This document shows positions 44,676 to 53,619 of a DNA stretch of 64,000 nucleotides, piece by piece. The position numbers and the translations under genes were made by a program. Below the pieces are notes generated by a model. The model had not been told where the DNA came from and did no database searches. It saw only the letters and a program-made list of their open reading frames with translations. The stretch is from Microcystis aeruginosa FD4 (lineage in GTDB: Bacteria; Cyanobacteriota; Cyanobacteriia; Cyanobacteriales; Microcystaceae): the NCBI RefSeq assembly GCF_009792235.1, contig NZ_CP046973.1, positions 682,001 to 746,000 on the forward strand, given 5' to 3'. The first letter of the stretch is position 1. Each line of letters opens with the position of its first letter.

Positions 44676-45812
44676 TTGTTAGTTATCGGTTTAATCAGTG
44701 GCACATCGGTGGATGGCATCGATACTGCTTTAGTGGAGATTAGCGGTACAGTGGAGTCCCCACAGGTGCAGTTATTAGCAGGGGAAACCTATCCCTATTC
44801 CCCCCGATTGCGAGAGACAATTTTGCAAGTCTGTGGGGGAGAAAAGCTATCTATTGAAGCTTTAGCCAGCTTAGATGATGATATCGCCGCAGAATTCGCC
44901 CGTGCCGCTTTAAATATCCAAAAAGAGGCCCCAAAAGCCCAATTAATCGGCAGTCACGGTCAAACCGTTTTTCATCGACCCCCCGCAAACGATCGCCTCG
45001 GTTACACGGTACAATTAGGACGGGGAGCAGCGATCGCAAAAATTACCCGTATCCCCACCATTAGTAATTTTCGCGCTGCCGATATCGCCCAAGCTGGTCA
45101 CGGCGCGCCCCTAGTGCCGAAAATTGACGCTTATCTGCTCTCTCACCCCACCAAAACCCGCTGCGTCCAAAATATCGGCGGTATTGGCAATTTAACCTAT
45201 CTACCCCCCCGACAAACGGAAAATTGGCAGCAAAAAATTTTCGGTTGGGATACTGGCCCCGGCAACGTCCTTATCGATTTGGCCGTACAATTTTTGAGCC
45301 AAGGCCAACAAACCTACGACCATAACGGTCAATGGTCAGCCCAGGGTCAACCCTGCCCCGAATTAGTTCATAAATGGCTACAGGAGCCTTATTTTCAACA
45401 ATATCCACCTAAATCCACTGGCAGAGAGTTATTTAGCCCCGCCTATCTAGCGCAATTGCGCGAGGATGCCCAAGCTTATTCCCTCAGTGATGCCGACTGG
45501 TTGGCTAGTTTAACCGATTTAACCGCCATTTCGATCGCCCACAGCTATCAAACCTTTTTGCCGGAAATGCCCGCGGAAGTGCTGCTCTGCGGTGGTGGCG
45601 CTCGCAATGCCTACCTGCGGCAACGACTCCTAGCACATTTTGGGTCAAATGTCAAGCTTTTGACCACTGATCAGGTAGGATTAAATAGCGATTTTAAAGA
45701 AGCGATCGCTTTTGCCCTCTTGGCCTATTGGCGCTGGCACAATTTCCCCGGTAATTTACCGAAAGTCACGGGGGCAAAAGAGGAGGTTTTATTAGGAGAA
45801 ATTTACCGATGA
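44676..45812 (+). CDS. anmK: Anhydro-N-acetylmuramic acid kinase
   Basis: The 378-aa enzyme starts at TTG 44676 with LVIGLISGTSVDGIDTALVE, the AnmK phosphate-binding loop. Other blocks are LIGSHGQTVFHRPP, TISNFRAADIAQAGHGAPLV, RCVQNIGGIGNLTYLPPR, FGWDTGPGNVLIDLAVQFLS and VLLCGGGARNAYLRQRLLAH. It phosphorylates anhMurNAc during recycling of peptidoglycan. The next gene overlaps it by four bases (ATGA), so they are translationally coupled. Confidence 0.95.
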   Translation: MLVIGLISGTSVDGIDTALVEISGTVESPQVQLLAGETYPYSPRLRETILQVCGGEKLSIEALASLDDDIAAEFARAALNIQKEAPKAQLIGSHGQTVFHRPPANDRLGYTVQLGRGAAIAKITRIPTISNFRAADIAQAGHGAPLVPKIDAYLLSHPTKTRCVQNIGGIGNLTYLPPRQTENWQQKIFGWDTGPGNVLIDLAVQFLSQGQQTYDHNGQWSAQGQPCPELVHKWLQEPYFQQYPPKSTGRELFSPAYLAQLREDAQAYSLSDADWLASLTDLTAISIAHSYQTFLPEMPAEVLLCGGGARNAYLRQRLLAHFGSNVKLLTTDQVGLNSDFKEAIAFALLAYWRWHNFPGNLPKVTGAKEEVLLGEIYR

Positions 45813-46579
45813 GCAGCAGCTATGAAATATTTTCAACAATTCAACGCCAAAGAGTCAGCGATGGGCAAATAGTGCCAATTTTAAGCGATTGTGCCGAGTA
45901 TAAACGTCTTTTAATTCTTGTTTGGCCGCAATTGGGGGATTTTGACAGTCTCGAATACGCTTGGTGGTTAGAAAAAGAGGCAGCCCTTTGGCAAAATGCC
46001 GGGATCACCATTCGGGCCATCGGTATCGGCGATCGCAATTCAGGTTTAAAATTCGCTGAATATACGAAATTTCGGCAAGATTGGCTTTTTGTTGACCCCA
46101 AAGCCGAATTACATAATTTATTGGGACTGTATCGCGGTTTATCGTTAAAATTACCCAGATTTTCCCCCGGGCAAAATGCTTGGTTAAATCTAATTTTGAT
46201 GTGTGCGGGTGTGGGTAGTCCGGGGACTCTGGCCGAAGTGCTGCGGGGTTATCTTGGCGATCGCAAAGCCCCCCAATTAATTGCCGAGGAGGAAACAATT
46301 CAAGCGCGGCCTTTACCACCTTTCCGGGGTTCCCTATTCAATCTTGCTGGGGGTCAAGGTTTTCAGCGACCTTTTGAATTAGCCACCCTGAGACTGCGTA
46401 ATATGAGTCAAGTTTTGGGCAATTGGCCAACCTATGTTCCTGATAGTAGTTATCTCACCCAACGGGGAGGGACTTTTTTATTTGATAATCAAGGAAATTT
46501 ACTCTATGAGCATCGCGATCGAGGTATCTTGGGTTTTGCTGAGAATATGAGTTATCCTCTCGCTTTTTTGCAGGATTAA
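45809..46579 (+). CDS. Peroxiredoxin-like (AhpC/TSA-related) protein without the catalytic Cys
   Basis: The 256-aa protein starts MSSSYEIFSTIQRQRVSDGQ. It has a thioredoxin-fold core (RLLILVWPQLGDFDSLEYAW, ITIRAIGIGDRNSGLKFAEY, WLFVDPKAELHNLLGL and GTFLFDNQGNLLYEHRDRGI). Where a peroxiredoxin has its peroxidatic Cys, this protein reads WPQLGDFD. It matches the AhpC/TSA-like proteins common in cyanobacteria. Peroxidase activity is therefore doubtful; a chaperone or binding role is possible. Coupled to anmK. Confidence 0.75.
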   Translation: MSSSYEIFSTIQRQRVSDGQIVPILSDCAEYKRLLILVWPQLGDFDSLEYAWWLEKEAALWQNAGITIRAIGIGDRNSGLKFAEYTKFRQDWLFVDPKAELHNLLGLYRGLSLKLPRFSPGQNAWLNLILMCAGVGSPGTLAEVLRGYLGDRKAPQLIAEEETIQARPLPPFRGSLFNLAGGQGFQRPFELATLRLRNMSQVLGNWPTYVPDSSYLTQRGGTFLFDNQGNLLYEHRDRGILGFAENMSYPLAFLQD

Positions 46580-46891
46580 GCTTTTTTCTTCTCCATCTCA
46601 CCCACTCCCAACTCTTGACTTTTAGCTTTTCTAGCTGATAGCTAAAAAACTTTAATGTTATCCAACTACTTATTACCTAAAGATTGATGAAATTATTTGA
46701 CGATTCATCCACAACTAGCGGGGGTTATTTACCTAAGAGATAAGTAAATATTATTTTAAGTTTATTTAAGGCTGTCATTACTAATGGTAAGTTGAGCCGG
46801 GTAAATTTTCCCGTAGTATCAAAAAGGAAACTCATTCGACCCGTTCAGTCTAAACGGCGAGAGAAGGCATTTTGAGACTGAGGAACAACCT
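46580..46891. promoter_or_regulatory. Long leader and promoter region of the ferredoxin gene
   Basis: These 312 bases are AT-rich and contain no gene. Near 46741-46800 are TAAGTAAATATT and TAAGTTTATTTAAG. A single core promoter cannot be fixed by eye. The last 60 bases (CCGTAGTATC to AACCTATGG) form a probable 5' leader; no perfect ribosome site precedes ATG 46892 (GAGGAACAACCT lies 7-18 bases upstream). Confidence 0.4.
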
Positions 46892-47203
46892 ATGGCAAAG
46901 ACAACAGAGACAACCACTTATAAAGTCACCCTGAAAACACCCGATGGCGACCATACAATTGATGTTCCCAATGATGAATATATTCTCGAGGCAGCAGAAG
47001 AAAAAGGATTAGATCTACCTTCTTCTTGTCGTGCTGGTGCTTGTTCTGCTTGCGCCGGTAAACTCGAATCTGGTAGCGTTGATCAATCCGATCAATCCTT
47101 CTTGGATGACGATCAAATTGAAGCGGGTTATGTCCTCACCTGTGTCGCCTATCCTACTTCTGACTGTGTGATCACCACCCACAAAGAAGAAGATTTGTAC
47201 TAA
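46892..47203 (+). CDS. petF: Plant-type [2Fe-2S] ferredoxin
   Basis: The 103-aa protein starts MAKTTETTTYKVTLKTPDGD. It binds the cluster through SSCRAGACSACAGKLESG (Cx4Cx2C) and the distal Cys in GYVLTCVAYPTSDC. The acidic C-terminal HKEEDLY is typical of photosynthetic ferredoxins. It takes electrons from photosystem I. It has an extra 4-5 N-terminal residues against the common form. A terminator follows. Confidence 0.94.
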   Translation: MAKTTETTTYKVTLKTPDGDHTIDVPNDEYILEAAEEKGLDLPSSCRAGACSACAGKLESGSVDQSDQSFLDDDQIEAGYVLTCVAYPTSDCVITTHKEEDLY

Positions 47204-47245
47204 TTTAACTCAATATTTGGGGGTTAGATACTCCAACAATAATAG

Positions 47246-47280
47246 AGCGGGAACTGCAAGAGCGACAGTTCTCGCTTTAT
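47246..47280 (+). terminator. Rho-independent terminator after ferredoxin
   Basis: AGCGGGAACTG and CAGTTCTCGCT form an 11-bp stem with one G-T pair around CAAGAGCGA, followed by TTATTTGT. It lies 43 bases past the ferredoxin stop. Confidence 0.85.
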
Positions 47281-47460
47281 TTGTATTGGCTCTTGACTCA
47301 ACAGTGAGATGCAGACCAAAAATTATACCAAATCCTGTTATTAAAAACTGATTATTTATTTCCCCTTTTGCCTCTTGCCTGTTGCATGAGTGCCTCTCCT
47401 CATAACTAGCCTGTACTCAACGGATTTAGTATTAATCATGCCAGAGGTTTCCTACAAATC

Positions 47461-47486
47461 TATAATTATATGGTAGTATAGTTATA
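47461..47486 (+). promoter_or_regulatory. Duplicated TATAnTTATA box before the sulfide-detoxification genes
   Basis: TATAATTATA (47461-47470) and TATAGTTATA (47477-47486) are direct repeats 16 bases apart, and a further TTATA follows at 47490. The ribosome site AAAGGGAG and ATG 47513 come right after. Genes of this type are often controlled by an ArsR-type sulfide sensor (BigR/YgaV) that binds AT-rich dyads. The match here is by layout only. Confidence 0.5.
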
Positions 47487-47512
47487 AAGTTATACAAAGG
47501 GAGTCAGAGATC

Positions 47513-48214
47513 ATGCTATTCCGTCAGATGTTCGATCCTGAAACCAGCACTTATACTTATTTGATTGCCGATCCCGTCAGCAAGGAAGCGGTATTGGTGG
47601 ATCCAGTGCGGGAACAGGTGGAAAGGGATTATCAGCAATTACAGGAGCTAGGATTAACGCTAAAGTATTGTTTAGAAACCCATGTTCACGCCGATCACAT
47701 CACAGGAACTGGAAAATTAAGGCAAATCACAGGCTGTCAGGGTATAGTTCCCGAAAATGCTCAAGTAGCCTGTGCTGATCGCCATCTGACGGATGGAGAG
47801 GAATTATTGCTAGGAAATATCATCATCAAAGCGATCGCTACTCCTGGCCACACCGATAGTCATCTAGCCTATTTAGTCAATAACAGTCATATTTTGACAG
47901 GAGATGCCCTATTTATCCGGGGTTGTGGTCGTACCGACTTCCAAAGCGGCGATGCTGGCACTCTCTTTGATTCAGTCACGCAAAAACTTTTCACTCTCCC
48001 CGATAGTACCCTAGTTTATCCTGGCCACGACTATCGCGGGTTAAGCGTCTCCACCATTGCCGAAGAAAAACAATACAATCCTCGTTTTGTCGGACGTAAC
48101 CGCAGACAATTTATCGAGTTTATGAACAGTCTTAATTTACCCGATCCCAAAAAGATCATGGAAGCTGTTCCCGCTAACCAAGGCTGCGGCAATTTAGGAG
48201 TTGTTTTAGCTTAA
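47513..48214 (+). CDS. Persulfide dioxygenase (ETHE1-like MBL-fold hydrolase)
   Basis: The 233-aa enzyme starts MLFRQMFDPETSTYTYLIAD. The metal motif is ETHVHADHITGTGKL (HxHxDH), with IATPGHTDSHLAYLV, LTGDALFIRGCGRTDFQSGD and LVYPGHDYRGL. The RGCGRTDFQ loop is the ETHE1/persulfide dioxygenase mark. It oxidises glutathione persulfide to sulfite. A rhodanese gene follows 22 bases later and a TauE exporter after that, so sulfide is oxidised and the sulfite exported. Confidence 0.9.
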   Translation: MLFRQMFDPETSTYTYLIADPVSKEAVLVDPVREQVERDYQQLQELGLTLKYCLETHVHADHITGTGKLRQITGCQGIVPENAQVACADRHLTDGEELLLGNIIIKAIATPGHTDSHLAYLVNNSHILTGDALFIRGCGRTDFQSGDAGTLFDSVTQKLFTLPDSTLVYPGHDYRGLSVSTIAEEKQYNPRFVGRNRRQFIEFMNSLNLPDPKKIMEAVPANQGCGNLGVVLA

Positions 48215-48236
48215 ATATCCCTTCAGGAGATTAACG

Positions 48237-48782
48237 ATGACCGGTACCACAAATCAAGCAAAATTACAAGAATTTGATGCCCATACTTTAAAAAACTTAA
48301 TTGAGCGCCGAGAAGTGTGCTTAATTGACGTGCGAGAACCGGGGGAGTACGCCAGCGATCGCATTCCAGGGGCGAAATTATTACCACTTTCCAGTTTTAA
48401 CCCTAATTCGATCGCTTTTGACCCCAATCAAACCCTAGTTCTCTATTGTAATTCCAGCAGCAGATCCACTGTAGCGGCACAAAAACTGATTGCGGCAGGA
48501 TTTAGCCAAGTTGCCCAGTTAAAAAACGGCTTAAATACTTGGAAAAGTGCGGGTTATACCACCGAAAAAGACCAAAATGCGCCAATTAGTCTATTCCGTC
48601 AGGTGCAGATTGTTGCTGGTTCCTTAGTTGTCCTCGGAACAGTATTAGGAGCCTTTCTCTCGCCTTGGTTCCTGATTTTAAGCGGTTTTGTCGGTTCTGG
48701 TCTAGTTTTTGCGGGGATTAGTAATACCTGTGCTTTAGCTATGCTTCTGGCTAAACTTCCTTATAATCAACCCCATCAGTAA
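48237..48782 (+). CDS. Rhodanese-DUF2892 membrane-anchored sulfurtransferase
   Basis: The 181-aa protein has an N-terminal rhodanese domain with CLIDVREPGEYASDRIPGAK and the active-site Cys in LVLYCNSSSRSTVAA. Two C-terminal membrane helices follow (VAGSLVVLGTVLGAFLSPWF and LSGFVGSGLVFAGISNTCAL), which fit DUF2892/YgaP. It moves persulfide sulfur at the membrane. It directly follows the dioxygenase gene and probably shares its transcript. Confidence 0.88.
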   Translation: MTGTTNQAKLQEFDAHTLKNLIERREVCLIDVREPGEYASDRIPGAKLLPLSSFNPNSIAFDPNQTLVLYCNSSSRSTVAAQKLIAAGFSQVAQLKNGLNTWKSAGYTTEKDQNAPISLFRQVQIVAGSLVVLGTVLGAFLSPWFLILSGFVGSGLVFAGISNTCALAMLLAKLPYNQPHQ

Positions 48783-48976
48783 GCAGTAATCAGTCATCAG
48801 TAATCAGTAACCAGTAACCAGTAAATAACTGATAACAAGAGAAGAATCTAAAACCAAAGATGTACTTAGTTTCTAGCCTTCTTTTTAGGTAGGAGAATTG
48901 CCAGATTCTTTACTTGGGGCCTGTTGCCTTCAGAAACTGATAACTGATAACTGATAACTGATAACTGATAACTGAA
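48783..48976. repeat. STRR-like CTGATAA arrays
   Basis: AGTAATCAGTCATCAGTAA-type text at 48785-48830 and a run of five CTGATAA units at about 48938-48975 separate the rhodanese and TauE genes. The 7-bp unit belongs to the short tandem repeat class known in cyanobacteria. It lies 1 base from the TauE start, so it replaces a normal leader. Confidence 0.8.
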
Positions 48977-49855
48977 ATGACTTGGTTAATTGGACATTTA
49001 TTAGCCGTTTGTACGGGGATTAGTCTGGGATTGCTAGGAGGAGGAGGTTCTGTACTAGCATTACCGATTCTAGTCTATGTGATGGGAGTACCGACCAAAT
49101 CGGCGATCGCTATGACGCTTCTAGTCATCGGTAGTGTCAGTTTACTTGGCACGATTCCCCACTGGAAAAAAGGCAACATTAACTTAAAAATCGCTTTTAT
49201 CTTCGGTTCTGCGACGATGGTAGGGGCTTTTTGGGGAGCAAGATTAGCCACATTACCCTTCGTCACTGCCACCTTCCAGATGCTCCTGTTTGCAACACTA
49301 ATGGTAATAGCAGCAGCCTTTATGATTAGTAGATCAACACAGATAGATAATCCTGATTATAAAGCCCGCGATCGGCCAAAAAATCTGACTCTCTACCCCC
49401 AACCAGTGTGCCGATATTGCTGGCTCTGGTTAATGAGCGAAGGAATTGCTGTGGGTGTCCTGACGGGATTAGTTGGGGTTGGGGGAGGCTTCGCTATCGT
49501 TCCCGCGCTGGTATTATTGGGTAAAATCCCCATGGTGCAAGCGATCGCTACTTCCCTGCTGATTATTTCCCTCAATTCTGTAGCGGGATTACTGGGCTAT
49601 TTAGGTCAAATTAGCGTCGATTGGCAGTTAACCCTATCTTTTGCTTTTGCGGCTGCCCTCGGTACTCTTATCGGTTCCTATCTGGGACAGTTTGTGTCCG
49701 CAAAACAGTTACAAAAAGGTTTTGGTTATTTTCTCTTAGCGATCGCAACTTTAGTTTTAATTCAAAATCGTCACATCCTGCACAATTTCCTGACTCCGAA
49801 AAGCAATTCTCTCATCCCGGTGGAAAAGACTATCAACCGAACCAAAGTTAATTAA
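48977..49855 (+). CDS. TauE/SafE-type sulfite exporter family protein
   Basis: The 292-aa membrane protein starts MTWLIGHLLAVCTGISLGLL. It has eight or so membrane segments and two copies of the TauE motif: LGLLGGGGSVLALPILVYVM and VLTGLVGVGGGFAIVPALVL. Its place behind the dioxygenase and rhodanese genes suggests it exports sulfite or related anions. Start follows an ACTGAAATG repeat edge; there is no good ribosome site, so the true start may be internal. Confidence 0.88.
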   Translation: MTWLIGHLLAVCTGISLGLLGGGGSVLALPILVYVMGVPTKSAIAMTLLVIGSVSLLGTIPHWKKGNINLKIAFIFGSATMVGAFWGARLATLPFVTATFQMLLFATLMVIAAAFMISRSTQIDNPDYKARDRPKNLTLYPQPVCRYCWLWLMSEGIAVGVLTGLVGVGGGFAIVPALVLLGKIPMVQAIATSLLIISLNSVAGLLGYLGQISVDWQLTLSFAFAAALGTLIGSYLGQFVSAKQLQKGFGYFLLAIATLVLIQNRHILHNFLTPKSNSLIPVEKTINRTKVN

Positions 49856-49882
49856 GACTAATAACTGATAACTGATAACTGA

Positions 49883-50842
49883 TTATCGGCCCACTTCAGC
49901 GAAAATCTCGGCTAAAATCTCTCCAGCACCAGCGTCGCGCAATTTATGGGCTAAATCTCGTCCTAAAGCTTCCCCATGGCTAGGATCACCGCTAACCGAG
50001 TCCTTAATCAGGCGCTTACCGTCGAGACTAGCCACCATCCCCGTTAAAGTTAGCATACCATCCTCGATCGCCGTATTCACTCCGATGGGAACTTGACAGC
50101 CCCCCTCCAACTCCCGTAAAAAAGCCCGTTCAGCATAGCATTTATCGCGACTAGGGGCGTGTTCCAACACTTTTAGGACTTCCAAGACCTCCGGATCAGC
50201 ATCGCGGCATTCTATCCCTAAAGCCCCCTGTCCCACCGCATGGAGAGAAATCGCTGCCGGGATAACCTGATGAACTCGATCGCCTAATCCTAACCTTTCC
50301 AATCCCGCTACTGCCAGAATAATCCCATCGTATTCTCCCGCGTCCAATTTTGCCAGACGGGTGTTGACATTGCCGCGCACATCTTTGAAAGTCAGATGGG
50401 GATAATGGTGACGCAACTGGGCCAATCGACGCAGAGAAGAAGTCCCAATTACTGAACCTTCTGGTAAATTATCTAATTGATAGTCTTGATTTTGGCTATT
50501 TACCACCAAAGCATCGGCCGGATTAACTCTTTCGGTGACGCAACCCAAGATTAAGCCTTCGGGTAAATTAGTGGGCAGATCCTTGAGAGAATGGACAGCA
50601 AGATCGATCGATCTATCCAACATTCCCACTTCTAATTCTTTGGTAAATAAACCCTTATCACCGATTTTCGCCAGGGCCACATCGAGAATTTTATCGCCTT
50701 GGGTACTCATCGTCTCCACCTCAAACTGTCGATGGGGGTGGTGTTTACTCAATTCTGCCTGTACCCAGTAGGTTTGTACTAGGGCTAACTGACTTTTACG
50801 GGAACCGATACGCAGGGAACGAGGAGGACTAGAAACGGACAT
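49883..50842 (-). CDS. hemC: Porphobilinogen deaminase (hydroxymethylbilane synthase)
   Basis: The 319-aa enzyme starts MSVSSPPRSLRIGSRKSQLA. It has the dipyrromethane-binding Cys in ELEGGCQVPIGVNTA, VHSLKDLPTNLPEGL and GTSSLRRLAQLRHHYPHLTF then RGNVNTRLAKLD. It condenses four porphobilinogen into hydroxymethylbilane for chlorophyll and haem. Downstream it ends a few bases from the TauE gene (convergent). Intact. Confidence 0.97.
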   Translation of the reverse strand: MSVSSPPRSLRIGSRKSQLALVQTYWVQAELSKHHPHRQFEVETMSTQGDKILDVALAKIGDKGLFTKELEVGMLDRSIDLAVHSLKDLPTNLPEGLILGCVTERVNPADALVVNSQNQDYQLDNLPEGSVIGTSSLRRLAQLRHHYPHLTFKDVRGNVNTRLAKLDAGEYDGIILAVAGLERLGLGDRVHQVIPAAISLHAVGQGALGIECRDADPEVLEVLKVLEHAPSRDKCYAERAFLRELEGGCQVPIGVNTAIEDGMLTLTGMVASLDGKRLIKDSVSGDPSHGEALGRDLAHKLRDAGAGEILAEIFAEVGR

Positions 50843-51219
50843 ATCTGAAGTAGGAATTTAACTAAACATCTATCTGACTGCTCGATCTAGACTATCCTGA
50901 TCTCACCCCTGTTGAGTAATCACTTTCTGGGTTGGGGGTAAATAGTTACATCTCTTAATATTTTTAGACAAATAGGGTGATGGGGTTTTCGGGAAATAGC
51001 CATAGGTTTGCTGAATCTCCCCCAATCCCTTTACTAGAATAGGATGATGAGGTCAAAGTTTTTGCGGCTATAGGTTGAACTAAGCAGAGTAAAACCATTA
51101 TTCCCGATGGCACAGCAAAGCTAAAAGCTCAAGTTAAAATAGAAAAACCAAGGTTAAAACAGAGTCTAACCAATAACAATATTTTAACGGAAAAATTGAC
51201 TAATTCAGGAGTTATTATC
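50843..51219. other. Intergenic stretch before the split kinase gene
   Basis: Between hemC and the kinase 5' end there is no other gene. AAAACCAAGGTTAAAAC-type text at 51140-51165 is repetitive. GGAGTTATTATC places a ribosome site before ATG 51220. The region belongs to the 47.6-kb inverted block. Confidence 0.45.
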
Positions 51220-51631
51220 ATGCTAGACCAAATGATGAAGATGTTAGAAGGACAACAAATAAACTCTTATCGTCTGAATAAGTTTATCGGTGCGTGGGGT
51301 TTTGGAGGTGTATTTCATGCCAGTGAAATAGTCAGAAATACATCGGTTCAAGAAGTGGCGATTAAAGTTATCCCCGAAAGTAGCGATGATAAATTAATTG
51401 AGTTACAAAATGCCAGAAAGTTAGAACATTCTAATTTAATTAAAGCTTATTCCGTGGGGGAATTTCGTTTTCTCAATACGGAGATGCTTTATTTAGTGAT
51501 GGAACTGGCACAGGGTAGCCTAGAAAATCACATTCAAAAAGGCGGTTTGTCATCGGGGGAGATTAAAAATATTACTGTTCAAGTCGCCCAAGGTTTAAAT
51601 TATCTTCATAGTCAAAATAAAGTCCATCGAG
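51220..51631 (+). pseudogene. N-terminal half of Ser/Thr kinase-FGE fusion protein (split gene)
   Basis: It starts MLDQMMKMLEGQQINSYRLN at ATG 51220. The Gly-rich loop reads FIGAWGFGGVFHASE; the ATP lysine is in VAIKVIPE; the hinge is LYLVMELAQGSLENHI; and the frame stops at LNYLHSQNKVHR, 137 codons in. There the IS copy B begins. Joined to 2462 on the minus strand it continues DLKPGN in the same frame. The 10-bp sequence GTCCATCGAG is present at both break points, as a target duplication would be. Confidence 0.9.
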
Positions 51632-52712
51632 CAGGGTAATCGCACGTCGTTTTGGATAAAATGTAACAGACAGAGGTGACTGAATGTCGTGCCTAGCAGG
51701 GCGAACTGAGAGGAGTTAATCTGAGAGGAAGCAAAAAGTTACATGGTGTAGCAGTTGAGCATGGCATCCGGTTTTGGTCTCCTAGTTTTAAACCCCAAGC
51801 AAGAGCGAGAGGCAAAGGTTTTAAGAAACAGTGTCTTGAAACATTTTCAGCATCTAGAAGACCCGAGAGCGGACAGGGGGCGCAATCATAGCCTAGTATC
51901 GATAATTACCATAGCTATCTTGGCGGTATTAGCTGGTGCCGATGGGTTTGTCGCCATAGAAGCCTACGGTCAAGCCAAGCAATCTTGGTTGGAAACATTT
52001 TTAGACCTACCGAAGGGGATACCTTCCCACGATACCTTTGGCAGAGTGCTAGGGATGCTAGAACCCAAGCAATTACAGTCAGGATTCCTGGCGGGTGATA
52101 GGGGAAATCACCGAGAAATTGAACATAGAACTAATCCCTATAGATGGGAAAACAGCCAAGAATTCTTATGACCGAGAGGAAAAGCTGAAAGCTTTGCACA
52201 CCGTCAGTGCTTGGAGTAGCGAACATGGGTTAGTCTTAGCCCAAGAAAAAGTGGACAGTAAATCCAATGAAATTACCGCCGTGCCGCACCTGCTGCAATT
52301 GCTCAATCTCAAGGGAGCGATAGTCACCTTGGATGCCATGGGAACCCAAACTGAAATTGCCCAACAAATCAAGTCTGGGGCCGGAGATGACGTCTTAGCC
52401 CTCAAAGGCAATCAGGGCAAGCTCTTTCAACAAGTAGAAGGCTGGTTTGACCAAGCTATAGCCGGGGATTGGCAAGGGATTGAATACAGCTACCACGAAA
52501 AGGTGGAGTCGGGGCATCACCGGCTCGAAACCCGTCAAATTTGGGTAGTGCCAGTGTCTCAATTACCGCCCCTGCATCGGCAGAGTCTGTGGCCTGGCCT
52601 AACCACCCTAGTCATGGTTCGCAGTGTCCGCCGGTTGTGGAATAAAACTACGACAGAAATTCGCTTCTTCGTCAGTAGTTTAGCAGCCGGTGCCCAAAAA
52701 CAGGCCGAGGTG
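51632..52712 (+). mobile_element. ISAs1-family insertion sequence, copy B (3'-truncated)
   Basis: It starts CAGGGTAATCGCACGTCG and follows copy A base for base through the transposase. At 52712 (GGCCGAGGTG) the match stops and unrelated sequence begins. The transposase carries an extra base near 52095 that breaks the frame (FLAGDRGNH against FLAWIEEI in copy A). This copy cannot move by itself. Its left end abuts the kinase target site. Confidence 0.9.
51761..52712 (+). pseudogene. ISAs1-family transposase, frameshifted and truncated
   Basis: The reading frame starts MASGFGLLVLNPKQEREAKV and is interrupted by a +1 insertion near 52095. It resumes EITEKLNIELIPIDGKTAKN and continues to RFFVSSLAAGAQKQAEV, then leaves the family at the truncation point. 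Copy A (2672-3874) is the intact counterpart; the two differ at only a few residues. Confidence 0.9.
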
Positions 52713-52910
52713 GGTAATGATTCGGTAGTAGTGGCGTAGCTCTCTTGCTTACCTGGTATGAATTGTGTAAAATATTTATCAATAAAAATAATTGGAACCC
52801 GCTCAGTCTTTAAACCTCTAGCTTGCTCATGACTTTTCTGATAAATATCTTTTTCTGGCTCCTGTCTGGCTTACTCAAATATCAGTCTAGCACCGAACCA
52901 AGTCCCCCCC
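52713..52910 (-). pseudogene. Unidentified coding fragment between two ISs
   Basis: On the minus strand the frame reads EPEKDIYQKSHEQARGLKTE, then RVPIIFIDKYFTQFIPGKQE and SYATTTESL, and stops being open at the ISAs1 border. It looks protein-like but I do not recognise the family. It must be a piece of a host gene or an older element left by IS insertion. Confidence 0.35.
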
Positions 52911-52914
52911 CCTA

Positions 52915-53619
52915 GTTCACCTCTATTCCCCTGTCAAGCGTTGTGGTTCTCACCATAGGATCAAGAATGGTTCTATTCATAAGGGAAAACCCAAACGTCA
53001 ATGTAAAGAATGTGGTCAACCGTTTGTGATCAATCCCACTAATAAAACCGTCTCTGACGAAACTAAACAATTAATTGATCAACTCTTGCTTGAACGAATT
53101 TCCTGACGAGGAATTGCTAGAGTAACAGGAGTAAGTTGGTCATGGTTACAAAATTATGTCAACAATAAACTGGCGGCTGTCCCCCGTTAAATAAAGGTTT
53201 CGGACAAACCAAAAGGTAAATTGGTTAGAGAATTTGATGAGATGTGGTCTTTTGTTTTTTCTAAGACGATAAAGGTTTATATTTGGCGGTTAATTGATAG
53301 AAAGACAAGAGAAATTATTGGTTGCTATGCGCGGAGATAGGAGTCGTCAATCAGCCAAAAAACTTTGGGGCCAGTTTACCAGACATTTACCGACAATGTG
53401 CGGTTGCTTACACAGACTTTTGGGAGTCCTATAAGACAGTAATTCCTAGTAAACGTCATCGACCGGTCGGAAAAGAAACTGGTCAAACTAATCCTATTGA
53501 AAGATTAAATAATACCTTTCGACAAAGGATTTCTCGGCTGGTGAGAGAGAGTCTATCTTTCTCTAAAAAAATGGAGAATCACGTTGGGGAACCCTTTGGT
53601 ATTTTATCCATGACTACAA
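52915..53619 (+). pseudogene. IS1-family transposase, badly decayed
   Basis: CKECGQPFVINPTNKTVSDE comes after a CPRCGSHHRIKNG-like zinc motif; then stop codons interrupt RIS(stop)RGIARVTGVSWSWLQ and AAVPR(stop). The DDE region EFDEMWSFV and WRLIDRKTREIIGCY and the C-terminal GQTNPIERLNNTFRQRISRL are present in different frames. At least three stops and one frameshift are visible. It ends at the left end of the IS1634-type element (53620). Confidence 0.85.
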
